This document shows positions 4,970-6,580 of a stretch of DNA of 6,580 nucleotides, piece after piece. The notes under the pieces were generated by a model. The model worked only from the letters and a program-made list of their open reading frames with translations, was not told where the DNA came from and ran no database searches. Within the stretch, counting starts at the first letter, position 1; every line of letters starts with the position of its first letter. Source of the DNA: Rugosibacter sp. (GTDB lineage: Bacteria > Pseudomonadota > Gammaproteobacteria > Burkholderiales > Rhodocyclaceae); the NCBI GenBank assembly GCA_023257495.1, contig JALRCC010000145.1:1-6580 (forward strand), read 5' to 3'. The translations under genes were made by a program, and so were the position numbers.

Positions 4970-6580
4970 ATGAGTAGTTTGCAAGTTGATGTTGCCCACT
5001 CGACGCTCGCCGGACGGCGTAGTCGTAATGAAGATTACGTCGGCGCGGCAACGCCCGAGGGTGATGAGCTTGATGCCAAAGGCATGCTGCTGGCCGTGGC
5101 GGATGGTGTTGGTGGTCATGCGCAGGGGCGCGAAGCGGCGGAATATGCCGTGCGTAACTTGCTTAACGACTATTTCGCCACGCCGGATACCTGGAGCGTA
5201 GCCAAGTCATTCGATACCGTGCTGGCCGCTGCCAATCGCTGGCTGTTGGCGACGGCACGAAAAAATCGCGAATACGCGGGCATGGCGACCACCCTGACTG
5301 CCCTGGTATTGCGCGGCAGCCGGTACTACGTCGGGCATGTGGGCGATTCGCGCGCCTATCTGTGGCGCGCTGGCGCGCTGACACAGCTCACCGAAGATCA
5401 CACCTGGCCTCACCCTGAGCTGAGTAATGTGCTGCGTCGCGCACTGGGGCTGGATGAGCATCTGGTGGTTGATCATACCGATGGCGAATTGGCGGTGGGT
5501 GATCGGTTTGTGTTGCTGACGGATGGTGTCTGGGGCACGTTAGGCGATGCGGGTATCAATGAATTGTTGGTGCGCCATGCCACAGCAGAAGCGGCAGCCA
5601 ATGCCTTGGCGCTGGAAGCCGTACGGCGTGGCGCGAACGATAATTGCACGGCCTTGGTTGCCCATGTCACGACCGTGCCGCAGTCGAATTTACGTGATCG
5701 ACTGGATGGTGCGCAGAAACTGCCCTTGCCACCGAAACTGGATGTCAATGATGAAATAGATGGTCTGCGCGTACTTGAGGTGCTGCATGAGTCGCGTATG
5801 ACCTTGCTCTACAAAGTTGCGCAGGGTAACGAGACGCTGGTGCTGAAAACATTGCGGCCGGAGGCCGGTGATGCGGAATCAATCGCTGCGCTGGTGTATG
5901 AAGAATGGCTGGCGCGGCGTGCCGTTGCGCCGTGTTTCCCGCAAGTGGTGAGCCATCCCGCGCGCTCTCGTTTGTACTATTTAATGACCTGGCATGAAGG
6001 AGAATCGCTCAAGACGCGTTTGGCACGCGGGCATCGTTTTGATGTGGATGAGGTGGCGGCGATTGGACTGCGCTTGCTCAAGGCCGTTGGTTTGCTGCAT
6101 CGGCTGGGGATTGTTCACCGCGATATCAAGCCGGACAATATCCAGCTTGGCGCGCAAGGGCAGATCACCGTGCTGGATCTGGGCGTGGCTGCCAGCGATG
6201 GTGAGCGCTTGAGTGAAATCAACAACCCCGGCACGCCTTCCTACATGGCACCTGAGCTATTCGCTGGAAATGTCGCCAATGAAGGCAGCGATCTTTATGC
6301 CTGTGGCGTCACGCTGTATGAACTGCTGACACGCAAGTATCCGTATGGCGAGATCGAGCCTTTTCAGACGCCACGTTTTGCGCAACCTGCGCCGCCGACT
6401 CGCTATCGCCGAGATATTCCCGAGTGGCTGGAAACCATTCTGCTCAAGGCCTGCGCGCGTGAACCGGCAGATCGTTTTGAAACCGCCGAGGAATTCGTTC
6501 TGGCACTTGAACATGGGGCCTACCGGCCACTGACTTCACCTCGGCGTATTCCGCTGGCTGCACGGAATCCATCGCTGACG
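4970..6580 (+). CDS. Bifunctional PP2C protein phosphatase / Ser-Thr protein kinase (3' partial)
   Basis: The frame is open from ATG 4970 to the window edge (537 codons, no stop). Residues 1-235 are a PP2C phosphatase with metal-binding motifs RSRNED (17-22), ADGVGGH (44-50), VGDSRAY (124-130), TDGVWG (184-189) and NDNCTA (223-228). Residues about 262-515 are a Hanks-type kinase: Lys293 in LVLK, catalytic HRDIKPDN (383-390), DLG instead of DFG (403-405), MAPEL (426-430), Asp441 and the final Arg502. The glycine-rich loop has lost its glycines (His273, Ser275, Thr278 at the three Gly places), while catalytic residues remain. Relatives carry a C-terminal membrane helix; here it would lie beyond the edge. 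The gene starts 15 nt after nasA, with only a weak ribosome-site match (GGATCGG, 4957-4963), suggesting coupled translation. The same pair occurs in Pseudomonas upstream of nirBD. The protein probably switches some part of nitrate uptake or reduction by reversible phosphorylation; its target is unknown. A later start would remove RSRNED. Confidence 0.92.
   Translation, partial: MSSLQVDVAHSTLAGRRSRNEDYVGAATPEGDELDAKGMLLAVADGVGGHAQGREAAEYAVRNLLNDYFATPDTWSVAKSFDTVLAAANRWLLATARKNREYAGMATTLTALVLRGSRYYVGHVGDSRAYLWRAGALTQLTEDHTWPHPELSNVLRRALGLDEHLVVDHTDGELAVGDRFVLLTDGVWGTLGDAGINELLVRHATAEAAANALALEAVRRGANDNCTALVAHVTTVPQSNLRDRLDGAQKLPLPPKLDVNDEIDGLRVLEVLHESRMTLLYKVAQGNETLVLKTLRPEAGDAESIAALVYEEWLARRAVAPCFPQVVSHPARSRLYYLMTWHEGESLKTRLARGHRFDVDEVAAIGLRLLKAVGLLHRLGIVHRDIKPDNIQLGAQGQITVLDLGVAASDGERLSEINNPGTPSYMAPELFAGNVANEGSDLYACGVTLYELLTRKYPYGEIEPFQTPRFAQPAPPTRYRRDIPEWLETILLKACAREPADRFETAEEFVLALEHGAYRPLTSPRRIPLAARNPSLT

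Noticed and set aside
1..6580. CRISPR array, tRNA/rRNA genes, insertion sequences, toxin-antitoxin or phage genes
   Set aside because: No regularly spaced repeats, RNA gene landmarks, transposase motifs or terminal inverted repeats are visible; the genes form a coherent nitrate locus with no sign of insertion.

Overview
The window is a piece of a nitrate assimilation locus, entirely on the + strand. It most likely comes from a mid-GC member of the Pseudomonadota. Betaproteobacteria fit best, judging by the porin family and by the gene order nitrate transporter then phosphatase/kinase, which is familiar from Pseudomonas and many Betaproteobacteria. The species cannot be named from this sequence.

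Region 1 (2-2146) is a nitrate/nitrite ABC importer in tight operon order. It comprises the C-terminal end of the periplasmic binding protein NrtA (cut by the left window edge), the inner-membrane permease NrtB, and the ATPase NrtD. Gaps are 26 nt and 10 nt, with strong Shine-Dalgarno sequences, one of which overlaps the nrtB stop codon.

Region 2 (2147-3459) is an AT-rich 56-bp gap followed by a complete outer-membrane beta-barrel of the alginate-export-like porin family. It has a signal peptide and a C-terminal Phe. It probably supplies the outer-membrane step for nitrate, but that is inferred from position only. Its signal peptide has no Lys/Arg, and a basic signal-peptide-like stretch sits in another frame at the same place.

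Region 3 (3460-3739) is the only sizeable intergenic region (280 bp). It carries two strong back-to-back hairpins just after the porin stop, a 19-nt pyrimidine tract, and a well-spaced sigma-54 (-24/-12) promoter candidate. An 80-nt leader with two small hairpins then precedes the next gene. This looks like an operon boundary: end of the ABC/porin unit, start of a nitrogen-regulated second unit.

Region 4 (3740-6580) encodes a complete NasA/NarK-type MFS nitrate transporter. Fifteen nt later comes a large bifunctional protein with an N-terminal PP2C phosphatase and a C-terminal Ser/Thr kinase domain, running off the right edge. In related genomes this pair is followed by nirBD and assimilatory nitrate reductase genes, which would be expected just outside the window.

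Together the genes describe a path for nitrate: outer-membrane porin, then two inner-membrane routes (ATP-driven ABC importer and MFS carrier). A cytosolic phosphatase/kinase is encoded directly with the carrier and is a candidate post-translational regulator. The least understood elements are that phosphatase/kinase, the porin's substrate, and the regulatory content of the 3460-3739 intergenic region.
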